Assembly: GCA_023436305.1 (NCBI GenBank)
Contig: JAEZJQ010000080.1
Span: 1 to 44,481, forward strand
Source: Bacillota bacterium
Lineage (GTDB): Bacteria > Bacillota > UBA4882 > UBA8346
Length of the DNA stretch: 44,481 bases
Reading direction: 5' to 3'
Shown here: positions 30,900 to 39,440 of the stretch, piece after piece
Numbering within the stretch: position 1 is the first letter of the stretch
How the letters are laid out: each line of letters starts with the position of its first letter
Position numbers and translations under genes: made by a program
Notes under the pieces: model-generated
What the model was told of the DNA's origin: nothing
Databases searched by the model: none
Seen by the model: only the letters and a program-made list of their open reading frames with translations

Positions 30900-33173
30900 T
30901 TGGAACGCTGGCGTTTTGAAATTAGCGGTTTGGTGCAGGGGGTGGGTTTTCGCCCTTTTTTATTTAATTTGGTCGGGGAAAAAGGATTGACTGGTTGGGT
31001 GCGGAATAACTTTGCCGGGGTGGAGATGGAGGCCCAAGGCGAACCCACGGTGCTAGCCGCTTTCGCGGGGGAAATAAGACGGAGGGCTCCGGCGGCGGCC
31101 GTCATTGATGAAATTAAAATCACACCCATCGAGGTGATTCCGGAAACGGATTTTACGATTCTCACCAGTGAGTTTGGAGAGTTGCTGGGATCACCCATTC
31201 CCGATCAGGGGATTTGCGAGGTGTGCCGTAGCGAATTTATTGATTTGAATGACCGTCGCCATGATTATCCTTTTATCAGTTGCGCCATTTGCGGTCCCCG
31301 GTTCACGATTATCGAGGGACTGCCGTTTGACAGAACCCGGACCACCATGGTCCGGTTTGAATTATGTCCGGACTGCCGGGCGGAGTATATTAACCCGCCG
31401 AATCGGCGCTTTCATGCCCAAACCATCGCATGTGCGAAATGCGGTCCAAAGCTTTGGTTTTCCGATCCGACCGGCCATTCCCTGGCGGTTGACCCGGTGG
31501 CGGCGGCGGCAGAAATTCTTTGCAGCCATGGAATTATCGGGGTTAAGGGAATTGGCGGCTATCATTTGGCATGTGATGCCTTTTCAGGAACGGCTGTAAC
31601 CAAGTTGCGCCGGTTAAAAGGGCGTGATAACCGCGCTTTTGCGGTCATGTTTAAAGATTTGGATGCGGTCAAGCGTCATTGCCGGTTAAGTGCGGTGGAG
31701 GAACGGGTATTACTCTCCCCGGCACGGCCGATTCTATTATTGCGACAACGGAGTGACAGCAGTCTGGCCCGGGAGATTAACCCGGGTTTGGCGGAGATCG
31801 GCGCTTTTTTACCCTATACGGGAATTCAATTGTTGCTATTCAATCAATCCATTGAAGCTTTAGTGATGACAAGCGGGAACCGTTCAGGGGAACCATTAAG
31901 CATTGATGAGTCCGGCGCGGTCCGGGATCTGAAACCGATGGTGAAAGGTTTCTTGACTCATGACCGGGAAATCAAATGGCGGGCCGATGATTCGGTATTG
32001 CGGGTGCAGCATGACCGGTTGATTGGCATCCGGCGTTCCCGAGGCTATGCTCCGGCGCCTCTGAAACCGGGCGGCCGGTTAGTTCCTCTTTTGGCTTGCG
32101 GTGCTCAACAAAAAAATGTATTTGCCCTGACCAAGGGCGATCAGGTTTATTTAAGCCCACACCAGGGCGATCTTGACAATTTGGCGAGTTTCCTGGAATA
32201 TCAGGAAGCCATCACCCGGTTCCGGGAATTATTGAAGTGTCATCCTGAATGGGCGATTCACGATCTTCACCCCGATTACAATTCCACTATCTATGCCCTG
32301 GGTACCGGTTTACGTACTTTGGGTATTCAACACCATTTAGCGCATATCGGCACGGTGATTGCCTGCCAGAAAATTAAAGGGCCGGTGATTGGGGTGGTTT
32401 TTGATGGTTCCGGGTATGGCGCGGATGGGAAACTATGGGGCGGAGAGTTTTTTAGCGGTGAGGGCTGCAACTGGCGGAGAGCCGGACATCTTAAGTATTA
32501 CCCTTTGCCGGGCGGGGAGACTGCGGTCACGGAACCATGGCGTATGTGCGCTTCATATCTGGAAGCGCTTAATCCCGAAAAACTGACCGAATGGCTGGCC
32601 GGGAAAGGATTAGTTTCACAGTGGTCCCAGATAAGCAAGGCGGGGCAGTTGGGCATCAATGCGCCGGAAACCTCCTCAATGGGAAGATTGTTCGATGGAG
32701 TGGCTACTTTGGCGGGCGGCCCCACCCGAGTCTTCTATGAAGGAGAAGCGGCGATTTGGTTTGAAAATCAAGCGGACCTTCAAGCCTCAGGAAGTTATGA
32801 ATTTCAAATCAAGGTGGATTCCCGAGGCTTGTTGATCGATCCCAGACCTTTGTTGACGGAAGTTTTAACCGATTTAGCCCATGAAAGTCCGGGATTCATC
32901 AGCATGAAATTTCACCAGGGAGTGGCCCGGATGATTCGGGATACCGTGGCTTTAATTCATGATGAAACGGGCTTCCAACAGGTAGTGTTATGCGGCGGTG
33001 TATTCCAGAATCGGCTTTTACTGGAGTTAACCTGGAAGTTATTAGAGGATGCCAGTTTTACGGTATTGGTCCCGGAAATTGTTCCCGGGAATGATGGCGG
33101 CATCGCGTTGGGCCAAGCTTGGCTTGGCAGTTTAATAATCGAACAGGGAGTGACCGATGGATTGAAATGGTAA
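30900..33173 (+). CDS. hypF: Carbamoyltransferase HypF ([NiFe]-hydrogenase maturation)
   Basis: 757 residues, the standard size. Acylphosphatase domain (1-90, LVQGVGFRPFLF), two zinc motifs (CEVC ... CAIC ... CPDC ... CAKC, about 102-185), a YrdC-like domain (about 198-380) and the Kae1-like C-terminal domain with HHLAHIG and VLCGGVFQN. HypF makes the thiocarboxamide precursor of the cyanide ligands of [NiFe] hydrogenase with HypE. The other hyp genes and the hydrogenase are not in the window, so hypF is solitary here. Start TTG at 30900; AAGGAG at 30883-30888 gives a spacing of 11, and another AAGGAG directly abuts the start. Confidence 0.96.
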   Translation: MERWRFEISGLVQGVGFRPFLFNLVGEKGLTGWVRNNFAGVEMEAQGEPTVLAAFAGEIRRRAPAAAVIDEIKITPIEVIPETDFTILTSEFGELLGSPIPDQGICEVCRSEFIDLNDRRHDYPFISCAICGPRFTIIEGLPFDRTRTTMVRFELCPDCRAEYINPPNRRFHAQTIACAKCGPKLWFSDPTGHSLAVDPVAAAAEILCSHGIIGVKGIGGYHLACDAFSGTAVTKLRRLKGRDNRAFAVMFKDLDAVKRHCRLSAVEERVLLSPARPILLLRQRSDSSLAREINPGLAEIGAFLPYTGIQLLLFNQSIEALVMTSGNRSGEPLSIDESGAVRDLKPMVKGFLTHDREIKWRADDSVLRVQHDRLIGIRRSRGYAPAPLKPGGRLVPLLACGAQQKNVFALTKGDQVYLSPHQGDLDNLASFLEYQEAITRFRELLKCHPEWAIHDLHPDYNSTIYALGTGLRTLGIQHHLAHIGTVIACQKIKGPVIGVVFDGSGYGADGKLWGGEFFSGEGCNWRRAGHLKYYPLPGGETAVTEPWRMCASYLEALNPEKLTEWLAGKGLVSQWSQISKAGQLGINAPETSSMGRLFDGVATLAGGPTRVFYEGEAAIWFENQADLQASGSYEFQIKVDSRGLLIDPRPLLTEVLTDLAHESPGFISMKFHQGVARMIRDTVALIHDETGFQQVVLCGGVFQNRLLLELTWKLLEDASFTVLVPEIVPGNDGGIALGQAWLGSLIIEQGVTDGLKW

Positions 33174-33183
33174 GAGATGGTGA

Positions 33184-33381
33184 TTAAGGTACTCTTTCGA
33201 TTAAATCATGGGCGATCATATCTTTAAACTCTTTTAATAATAACTGTTCATGAGAATCGATAACTCCGTCCTGATGGGCGATTCTCATGATTTCATTATA
33301 TTCGTCATTGGTGACCACATGATCCTCAATAGCCCGTTTAATGACTTCCTCCAGTTTTTCTCCGTTTTTGGTAATAAACAT
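33184..33381 (-). CDS. Small TerB-like/unknown protein
   Basis: 65-residue minus-strand gene, convergent with hypF. The sequence KLEEVIKRAIEDHVVTNDEY and AHQDGVIDSHEQLLLKEFKD has the DG-x-ID-x-x-E pattern of TerB-like helical proteins, but it is too short for a firm family call. It reads as a real protein: acidic, helical, without low complexity. AAGGTGG lies upstream of the ATG. A probable promoter is at 33504-33532 on the minus strand. Function unknown. Confidence 0.7.
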   Translation of the reverse strand: MFITKNGEKLEEVIKRAIEDHVVTNDEYNEIMRIAHQDGVIDSHEQLLLKEFKDMIAHDLIERVP

Positions 33382-33503
33382 AGCATTCCCACCTTCCTAC
33401 GATTTGACCTAAAAATTTGATTTCCCAAATTAAACGGGGATTTCAAAAACGAACCGTTCACAAGGATTGAATTGATTCTTTCATTGCTTTCATCGGATAT
33501 ATT

Positions 33504-33532
33504 TTATCACGAGTAATAAGAATATATCACAA
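33504..33532 (-). promoter_or_regulatory. Candidate promoter of the small minus-strand gene
   Basis: On the minus strand, TTGTGA (33532-33527), 17-base spacer, TGATAA (33509-33504), leaving a leader of about 115 bases. The intergenic region 33382-33737 holds this and the pckG promoter, pointing away from each other. Confidence 0.35.
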
Positions 33533-33610
33533 AATGGATAATGTAGCAAGGTGGCTTAGGGGTGGTTACTTATCGGCTGTTATGATTATTGTATACACTG
33601 GTAAAAACGA

Positions 33611-33639
33611 TTGACAACCTGTTGTACTAATAATAAAAT
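33611..33639 (+). promoter_or_regulatory. Sigma-A promoter of pckG
   Basis: TTGACA (33611-33616), 17-base spacer, TAAAAT (33634-33639); expected start near 33646, about 92 bases before the pckG start. Confidence 0.8.
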
Positions 33640-33737
33640 GTTAATAAATTTACTCAAAAAACACCACTGAAAGGCGGTTTCTTGATGAGGCATTATTCCC
33701 GGAAAATATCTCAATTTCAAATTAGGGGGAGTAAAAC

Positions 33738-35492
33738 ATGAGTCGGCTAAAACTAAACCAAGCGGTCCAAACCTGGGTGGATGAAATGGCGGAATTGACG
33801 AAGCCCGATACGATCGTGTTGATTGATGGTTCGGAGGAAGAACGGCAGCGATTGACGGCTGAAGCACTGGCCAGCGGAGAGGTTTTAAAGTTAAACCAGG
33901 AGAAATTGCCCGGTTGTATCTATCACCGCACCGCGCAAAATGATGTGGCCCGGGTGGAACACCTCACGTTTATTTGTTCCAAAAAACAGGCGGATGCCGG
34001 ACCGACCAATAACTGGATGGCTCCGGACGAAGCTTACCAAAAACTTAGTGCTATCTTTGATGGTTCCATGAAGGGACGGACCATGTACGTAATCCCTTAT
34101 ATCATGGGATTACCGGGTTCCCCGTTCAGCAAAGTGGGAATTGAGCTAACCGATAGTATCTATGTGGTATTGAATATGCGAATTATGACCCGGATGGGAG
34201 AAGTGGCTTTAAAACAACTGGGTGACAGCTCCGATTTCATTAAAGGTTTACATTCCAAAGCGGACCTGAATCCGGACCGGCGTTACATTTGTCATTTCCC
34301 CGAGGATAACACCATCTGGAGCGTTGGTTCCGGGTACGGCGGGAATGTGTTGTTGGGTAAAAAATGTTTTGCGTTACGGATCGCCAGTTTCCTGGGACGG
34401 AATGAAGGTTGGATGGCCGAGCATATGTTAATCCTGGGTGTCGAAGATCCACAGGGCAATGTATCCTATGTGGCAGCCGCTTTCCCGAGTGCTTGTGGAA
34501 AAACCAACCTGGCCATGATGATTCCTCCGGCCGCTTTTAAAGGATACAAAGTCTGGACAGTGGGCGATGATATCGCCTGGATGCGGATCGGACCGGATGG
34601 CCGTCTATGGGCCATCAACCCCGAGGCTGGTTTCTTTGGAGTGGCTCCCGGGACCAATTCCAAATCCAATCCCAATGCCATGGCCACCGTCCAAAAAGAT
34701 ACCATCTTTACCAATGTGGTCTTAACTTCGGACGGCAACGTCTGGTGGGAAGGCATGGGTGTTGAGCCCCCGAAACAAGGCATCGACTGGAAAGGCAATC
34801 CTTGGACTCCGGAAAGCGGTGAAAAAGGGGCCCATCCGAATTCACGGTTTACCGCACCGGCTCGTAATTGCCCTTGCATTTCGCCGGAATGGGAGAACCC
34901 TCAAGGGGTTCCAATTTCCGCGATTTTGTTCGGCGGACGCCGGGCTAAAGTTGCTCCGCTGGTCTACCAATCCTTTAACTGGCAACATGGCGTATATTTA
35001 GGAGCTTCGATGGCTTCGGAAACGACCACTGCCGCTATCGGCGCGGTTGGAGTCATCCGGCGCGATCCCATGGCCATGCTGCCGTTCTGTGGTTATAATA
35101 TGGGTGATTATTTCAAGCATTGGCTGGAAATGGGTAAACGGATTCCCAATCCCCCGAAAATCTTCCATGTTAACTGGTTCCAAACGGATGATAAAGGGAA
35201 TTTCGTTTGGCCGGGCTACGGCGAGAATTTCCGGGCGGTAAAATGGATCCTGGACCGTTGCGCCGGAAAGGCCGGGGCTAAGGAGACTCCGATTGGGTAT
35301 CTGCCGACTGAAGATGATATTGACTTAACCGGGTTGGACTTCTCCAAGGAAGATCTCCGGGGTTTGTTTCAAGTGGTACCGGAAGCCTGGAAAGAGGATA
35401 TAGCAAACCAGGAAGAGTTTTTCACCAAATTTGACCGGCTACCCAAGGAGATCAAGGATGAGATGGAAGGTTTGAAAAAGAGGTTGGGGTAA
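33738..35492 (+). CDS. pckG: Phosphoenolpyruvate carboxykinase (GTP)
   Basis: 584-residue GTP-dependent PEPCK, converting oxaloacetate and PEP. Motifs: the P-loop FPSACGKTNLAM, the metal site VGDDIAWM, PEAGFFGVAPGTN, the GTP site with NWFQTDDKGNFVWPG and the substrate segment RTMYVIPYIMGLPGSPFSK. The GTP type is typical of clostridial anaerobes, where it can run towards oxaloacetate for anaplerosis, or towards PEP for gluconeogenesis. The ATG at 33738 follows AGGGGGA. The gene has its own promoter and terminator. Confidence 0.97.
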   Translation: MSRLKLNQAVQTWVDEMAELTKPDTIVLIDGSEEERQRLTAEALASGEVLKLNQEKLPGCIYHRTAQNDVARVEHLTFICSKKQADAGPTNNWMAPDEAYQKLSAIFDGSMKGRTMYVIPYIMGLPGSPFSKVGIELTDSIYVVLNMRIMTRMGEVALKQLGDSSDFIKGLHSKADLNPDRRYICHFPEDNTIWSVGSGYGGNVLLGKKCFALRIASFLGRNEGWMAEHMLILGVEDPQGNVSYVAAAFPSACGKTNLAMMIPPAAFKGYKVWTVGDDIAWMRIGPDGRLWAINPEAGFFGVAPGTNSKSNPNAMATVQKDTIFTNVVLTSDGNVWWEGMGVEPPKQGIDWKGNPWTPESGEKGAHPNSRFTAPARNCPCISPEWENPQGVPISAILFGGRRAKVAPLVYQSFNWQHGVYLGASMASETTTAAIGAVGVIRRDPMAMLPFCGYNMGDYFKHWLEMGKRIPNPPKIFHVNWFQTDDKGNFVWPGYGENFRAVKWILDRCAGKAGAKETPIGYLPTEDDIDLTGLDFSKEDLRGLFQVVPEAWKEDIANQEEFFTKFDRLPKEIKDEMEGLKKRLG

Positions 35493-35520
35493 CTTAGATG
35501 TAATTAAATCGGATTCATTA

Positions 35521-35557
35521 GGCTAGCCTTGAAAATGTGGGCTGGCTTGTTTTTTTA
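35521..35557 (+). terminator. Terminator after pckG
   Basis: GCTAGCC (35522-35528) pairs with GGCTGGC (about 35540-35546) including one G-T pair, followed by TTGTTTTTTT. Confidence 0.8.
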
Positions 35558-35772
35558 ACATCATCAGTGTTTTAAGAAGTACCTTTAAAATTTCACATAA
35601 AAAAAAAGGATTTTGGCGGTTTAAGTCAAATTCTACACTTAAATATGTACTTATTTTCCTCACGAAAAGGGATTATGAAAGACCATACCATTTAGCAATA
35701 CTCGTCAGTGCCGGTATACGGGGCGTATAAAGTACGTTCGTGCTGAGTGATTCGAGGATATGGAGGCCGAAT

Positions 35773-37176
35773 ATGAAAGATAAAGGAATCAAATTTGGAT
35801 TTGTAGGATGCGGGCAAGGCGGCGGAAAAATCGCTGATCTGTTTGCTCAAAAAGGATACCGGACGATTGCCATTAATACTTCACCGGTGGATTTGGCCGC
35901 TCTGACCATGATTCCCCATGAGTACCGGATCAGTATCGGTTCCCGTCTGGGGGCGGGGAAAGACCCCAGAGTCGGACAGGAAGCGATCCGGGCCGATGCC
36001 GCCAAGGTTCACAAAATGATTCATGATTATTTTTCCCGTGATGTGGATTTTGTTTTTGTGACCGCCTGTTTGGGCGGCGGAACCGGAACCGGAGTAGTCG
36101 CCGATACCATCGAGCTTTGCAGGCAGGTTGGACTTACCACGGGCTGTATTTGCACTATCCCTTTGGCCAGTGAGTCCATGGAAGAACATAAAAATGCTTT
36201 AAAAGGATTGGATATCTTAAGTGATGTCAGTCCCACACCATTATATTTCATTGATAATGAGTTACTCAGAGTCCGTTACGCCAATCGTCCGGTGATGGGT
36301 TTCTGGCCGGTGGCCAATGAGTTCATCGTGAATTCCCTGGATGAAGTGAATCAGATGCCAAACCGCCCGTCCAATATGTTTGTATTTGACCGGGAGGATT
36401 TTTTCCGTTTGTTGAATACCCCGGGTTGTTTCACACCTCTGAAAATCGAAGTTGAAGTCTCGGAAAGCAGTGACCCCACCAGGTTGGCCACCTCTTGCCG
36501 CCAGGAGATCGTCCGTATTTTAAAAGAAAATAATTTCCAGGGTGAAAGTATCCGGGTGGCGGCCTTATTGGTATGTCCGGAAAATTACCGGGTCAACGCA
36601 GAATCCGTGGAACTGCTTTATCAGGAATGTCAAAATTTAACCAACACGCCGACTTTGTTTAGGGGATTGTATATTGACAATTCACTGCAACGAAAAATAG
36701 TGCTTCACTTATTACTGGCCGGATTGGAAATGCCGATAAACCGGTTACAGGGGATACGGACCAAACTTCAAGAAATGGAACCAGAGATCGTCAACCGGGT
36801 AAACCGGCGCGTTTCCACTAATCTAGGTGATGATTTGGTGGAATGGGATCAATCGAATCCTCTCCCGACGGCTCGCCGCCGCAGCTTCGGTGAACAGAAA
36901 CCCGCGGATCCGGTGCAGCCGGTATTATCGGATGTGAAATCCGCCGCCAGCTTGGCTGAGAAGCGTTCGGCAACCGGCTTCGTCCCCTCTTCCGATGCCA
37001 ATGCCGCCAAAACCAATAACGCCAATGAGACCGCCGCAGCCAAGGAGGAAGCTTATAAAGTTTTAACCGTCGGCCAGATCGCCGATTTGATGAATACCAC
37101 GAAAATCCTTCCCGATGATGATGAGAAAAACAAGAAGGGTTTTTGGAACCAGTTCAAATCGATTAAAAAAGGGTAA
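35773..37176 (+). CDS. Divergent tubulin/FtsZ-superfamily GTPase
   Basis: 467 residues. The N-terminal VGCGQGGGKIADLF (11-24) is the T1 phosphate loop and CLGGGTGTGVVADT (99-112) carries the GGGTGTG tubulin signature (101-107). PLASESMEEHKNALKGL follows as in the T5/T6 region, and an acidic stretch DREDF (206-210) lies where the catalytic T7 loop is expected. It is not FtsZ: the T7 loop does not read NxDxxD and the C-terminal FtsA/ZipA tail is missing. After about residue 340 comes an Ala/Ser/Asn-rich linker, ending in a basic aromatic peptide (KKGFWNQFKSIKKG) that may bind the membrane. The ATG at 35773 follows GGAGG. No TubR-like partner or centromere repeats are adjacent; it is monocistronic. 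It could be a TubZ-like or novel cytoskeletal filament protein; its function is unknown. Confidence 0.85.
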   Translation: MKDKGIKFGFVGCGQGGGKIADLFAQKGYRTIAINTSPVDLAALTMIPHEYRISIGSRLGAGKDPRVGQEAIRADAAKVHKMIHDYFSRDVDFVFVTACLGGGTGTGVVADTIELCRQVGLTTGCICTIPLASESMEEHKNALKGLDILSDVSPTPLYFIDNELLRVRYANRPVMGFWPVANEFIVNSLDEVNQMPNRPSNMFVFDREDFFRLLNTPGCFTPLKIEVEVSESSDPTRLATSCRQEIVRILKENNFQGESIRVAALLVCPENYRVNAESVELLYQECQNLTNTPTLFRGLYIDNSLQRKIVLHLLLAGLEMPINRLQGIRTKLQEMEPEIVNRVNRRVSTNLGDDLVEWDQSNPLPTARRRSFGEQKPADPVQPVLSDVKSAASLAEKRSATGFVPSSDANAAKTNNANETAAAKEEAYKVLTVGQIADLMNTTKILPDDDEKNKKGFWNQFKSIKKG

Positions 37177-37238
37177 GCGTTAGAGAAGTGTGAAGGGTGA
37201 AGTTTGAAGTTTGAAATAAAATCAAGAATTTCTTTACT

Positions 37239-37270
37239 TCCTACTTTTTATCATAAAAGTAGGATTTTTA
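37239..37270 (+). terminator. Terminator after the tubulin-like gene
   Basis: Perfect 10-base stem TCCTACTTTT (37239-37248) / AAAAGTAGGA (37255-37264) with T run. It lies inside an open frame upstream of the cupin, which supports the cupin start at 37342. Confidence 0.85.
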
Positions 37271-37341
37271 TTCAGTATGGTTATTCTTTAAATCTTTATC
37301 AGGTTGTGAGTACTACGATTGAAAATAAAGGAGGTTTTTTA

Positions 37342-37689
37342 ATGTTACGTTCCTCACAAGAAATGGCGGTTGAATTGCGGGAGAATATGCGGGGTGGCCG
37401 GGGAACCGTGGCTATCAAACATTTGTTCAAACAGAATGAATTGACAGGGAAAGCGCGTTTGGTGGCGGAGATAACCATTTCAGCCGGTGGCTCCATCGGG
37501 TTTCACCAACATGACCAGGAGGAAGAGATTTATTATATCATCTCCGGCCAAGGGAAAGTATTGGATCAGGATGAAACGAAAACGGTTGGACCCGGCGACG
37601 CCGTCTTAACCGGCGGTGGAAAAGGACATGCGGTGGAGAATTCCGGAGTTGAACCGCTAGTGATGATGGCGGTAATACTTTTATATTAA
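37342..37689 (+). CDS. Cupin-domain protein
   Basis: 115 residues forming one cupin barrel. Motif 1 is GFHQHDQEEEIYYIISGQG (two His and a Glu as metal ligands) and motif 2 is PGDAVLTGGGKGHAVENSG (third His). The metal-binding set is complete, so a small dioxygenase, isomerase or sugar-binding role is possible, but no substrate can be inferred. AAAGGAGG precedes the ATG at 37342 and the start fits the family; the frame is open upstream to 37204 but runs through the preceding terminator. The gene stands alone. Confidence 0.87.
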   Translation: MLRSSQEMAVELRENMRGGRGTVAIKHLFKQNELTGKARLVAEITISAGGSIGFHQHDQEEEIYYIISGQGKVLDQDETKTVGPGDAVLTGGGKGHAVENSGVEPLVMMAVILLY

Positions 37690-38054
37690 ATCCCATGGCT
37701 CGGGGTAATGCATAGCCACCCGGATTTAAGGATTTTCTGAGATTTTTGCCAAAGATATTAATAATTTTTCGTAAATAGAAGGATTATCTTGGACGTTGTC
37801 GAAATGACATTGAGTTAACGTATAAATTTTGTATTATCATTCGGTAAAGTTATGGATTATCAAATCTGAAACAACTTGATAGTGATTTGAAGCAGTAGTT
37901 TCAAGGTGAAAGACGGAGTGTTAAAGTTTTTGGGGAATCATTCCGATAATTCTTAGTACTGGATTAAATATTGACGAACAGGTTGTTAATCATTTTCAAT
38001 TGTAACCAGCCAATTTGTAATCGTAACTTTTACTTTATTGGAGGATAGGAAGCA
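37690..38054 (+). other. Cupin-kduD intergenic region
   Basis: 365 bases without a gene. A possible promoter is TTGAGT (37810-37815), 16-base spacer, TATTAT (37832-37837), which would leave a leader of about 220 bases for the SDR gene. GGAGGATAGG at 38040-38049 is the ribosome site. No terminator or repeat was recognised after the cupin. Confidence 0.35.
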
Positions 38055-38819
38055 ATGATTCTTGACCAATTTAAAATCAATGGTAAAGTAGCCCTTGTCA
38101 GTGGGGCAGGTACCGGTATTGGTCAGGGAATTTGCATGGGCCTAGCCGAGGCTGGAGCGGACATTATTGGAGTTGACTATAGTGATCTAGCGGAGACGCA
38201 AGCCAAGATTGAAGCGATAGGACGTAAGTTTATCGGGATTACTGCCAATTTGACCAGCATTGAGCCGATTCCGGGTATTATTAATCAAGCGTTGCGGCAT
38301 TTTGGCCATATCGACATTCTGGTCAACAACGCCGGTATCGCCCGTCGGGCAAATGCCCTGGATTTTACCGAGAAAGACTGGGATGATGTGATGAATCACA
38401 ACGTCAAAACCGTCTTTTTCTGCTCCCAGGCCGTGGCCAAACAATTCATCAAGCAAGGTACCGGCGGTAAAATCATTAATATCGCATCTATCCATTCGTT
38501 TCATGGCGGGATTCAGTTATCTTCGTTTACCGCCAGTAAAAGCGGCATTTTGGGTTTGACGCGGCTGATGGCCAACGAATGGGCCAAACATAATATCAAC
38601 ATCAACGCCATTGCCCCCGGGTATATGACCGGGGAAGAGTCGAATCCATTTCAGGCGGATGAACCGCTATCTAATCAGGATATTATAGGCAGGATTCCAG
38701 CCGGACGTCTGGGAGTGCCGGATGATTTAAAAGGCGCCGTGGTATTTTTAGCTGCGTCGGCTTCCGCGTATATCAATGGGTTTACGTTGGCGATTGATGG
38801 TGGTTGGTTGGCCAGGTAA
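38055..38819 (+). CDS. SDR oxidoreductase, KduD-like (2-dehydro-3-deoxy-D-gluconate dehydrogenase type) with Tyr-to-Phe change
   Basis: 254 residues, strongly like KduD, which acts in pectin/uronate catabolism: SGAGTGIGQGI (16-26, NAD motif), NNAGIARRANALDF, KDWDDVMNHNVKTVFF, KIINIAS with the catalytic Ser145, LMANEWAKHNININAIAPGYM and C-terminal AIDGGWLAR. The SDR tetrad is Asn116, Ser145, Tyr and Lys162; the Tyr position of YxxxK reads Phe158 (TTT at 38526-38528) in SFTASKSG. Without the Tyr hydroxyl the enzyme is expected to be weak or inactive, or to have a changed role. kduI and other uronate genes are absent. Start ATG at 38055 with GGAGGATAGG upstream. Confidence 0.9.
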   Translation: MILDQFKINGKVALVSGAGTGIGQGICMGLAEAGADIIGVDYSDLAETQAKIEAIGRKFIGITANLTSIEPIPGIINQALRHFGHIDILVNNAGIARRANALDFTEKDWDDVMNHNVKTVFFCSQAVAKQFIKQGTGGKIINIASIHSFHGGIQLSSFTASKSGILGLTRLMANEWAKHNININAIAPGYMTGEESNPFQADEPLSNQDIIGRIPAGRLGVPDDLKGAVVFLAASASAYINGFTLAIDGGWLAR

Positions 38820-38923
38820 TTCTTCGAGATTACAAATTACTGATTTAAACATTGAAGCTTACAAATTAAAAATAACAAATTGAAGATTATAGATTGTCAT
38901 AAAATAATTTAAGATTCGATGAT

Positions 38924-38957
38924 TTAAGCCGGGGGAGCCTGGCTTATTTGTTTTTTA
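38924..38957 (+). terminator. Terminator after the kduD-like gene
   Basis: AAGCC (38926-38930) pairs with GGCTT (38941-38945) followed by ATTTGTTTTTT; the stem is short. Confidence 0.55.
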
Positions 38958-39134
38958 TTAAGATTCAAAATCAGGGAGAATATAGGCAGGAGTTTGCCGG
39001 GAAATGGCGAAAAATTAAGTGTTTTTGTAGTATACGGAGGCCGGATATTATTGCTGTTACGGGATATTACTTATAGCGGCAGAGAATATGGGGAACAAGC
39101 AACGAAGTTTTTTTGATGATATATTGAAGGCTAC

Positions 39135-39251
39135 CTAGGAGTCTGTGCGGGTAATAGGTTTTCGAAGCATATTTAGTGTTTAGTAACATAATCTATAACA
39201 AGATATTGTGGTTTTAAGCTATAAAAATGTGTTATTCGCACAGACTCCTCG
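39135..39251. mobile_element. MITE-like element, copy 2 (117 bp, inverted)
   Basis: Terminal inverted repeats CTAGGAGTCTGTGCG (39135-39149) and CGCACAGACTCCTCG (39237-39251), 14 of 15 paired. It is the reverse of copy 1 at 19151-19267 with the same length and about 82 percent identity by hand count. The interior is AT-rich with no frame. The position is intergenic. Confidence 0.85.
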
Positions 39252-39440
39252 CTTCATAGGAAAAGGTTGTTTATCGTTCCCGAAAAACATGGGAGTATCC
39301 ATAGGATAATTCTAATCAATTTGATTCGAATCTAGCGAATGTAAAGGCGGCGCGGATTAGAGGAAGCGTCGGTATCCATGAAAGGCTTTAGAAAGCTTTG
39401 GAATCTACAATCTTTAATCTTGAATGAATTCGGAGGTTCA

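Larger units (their letters stand above)
38820..39440 (+). other. Long gene-free stretch between kduD-like and CDF-like genes
   Basis: 621 bases. It contains ATTACAAATTAA-type low-complexity repeats (38825-38905), a terminator at 38924-38957, the MITE copy at 39135-39251 and the ribosome site of the next gene (GGAGG at 39432-39436). A 21-codon frame (39051-39116, starting TTG after CGGAGG) is probably chance or a remnant. Confidence 0.4.

Noticed and set aside
39051..39116. 21-codon frame starting TTG after CGGAGG
   Set aside because: It is too short to support, with no family resemblance; kept only as a note in the gap description.
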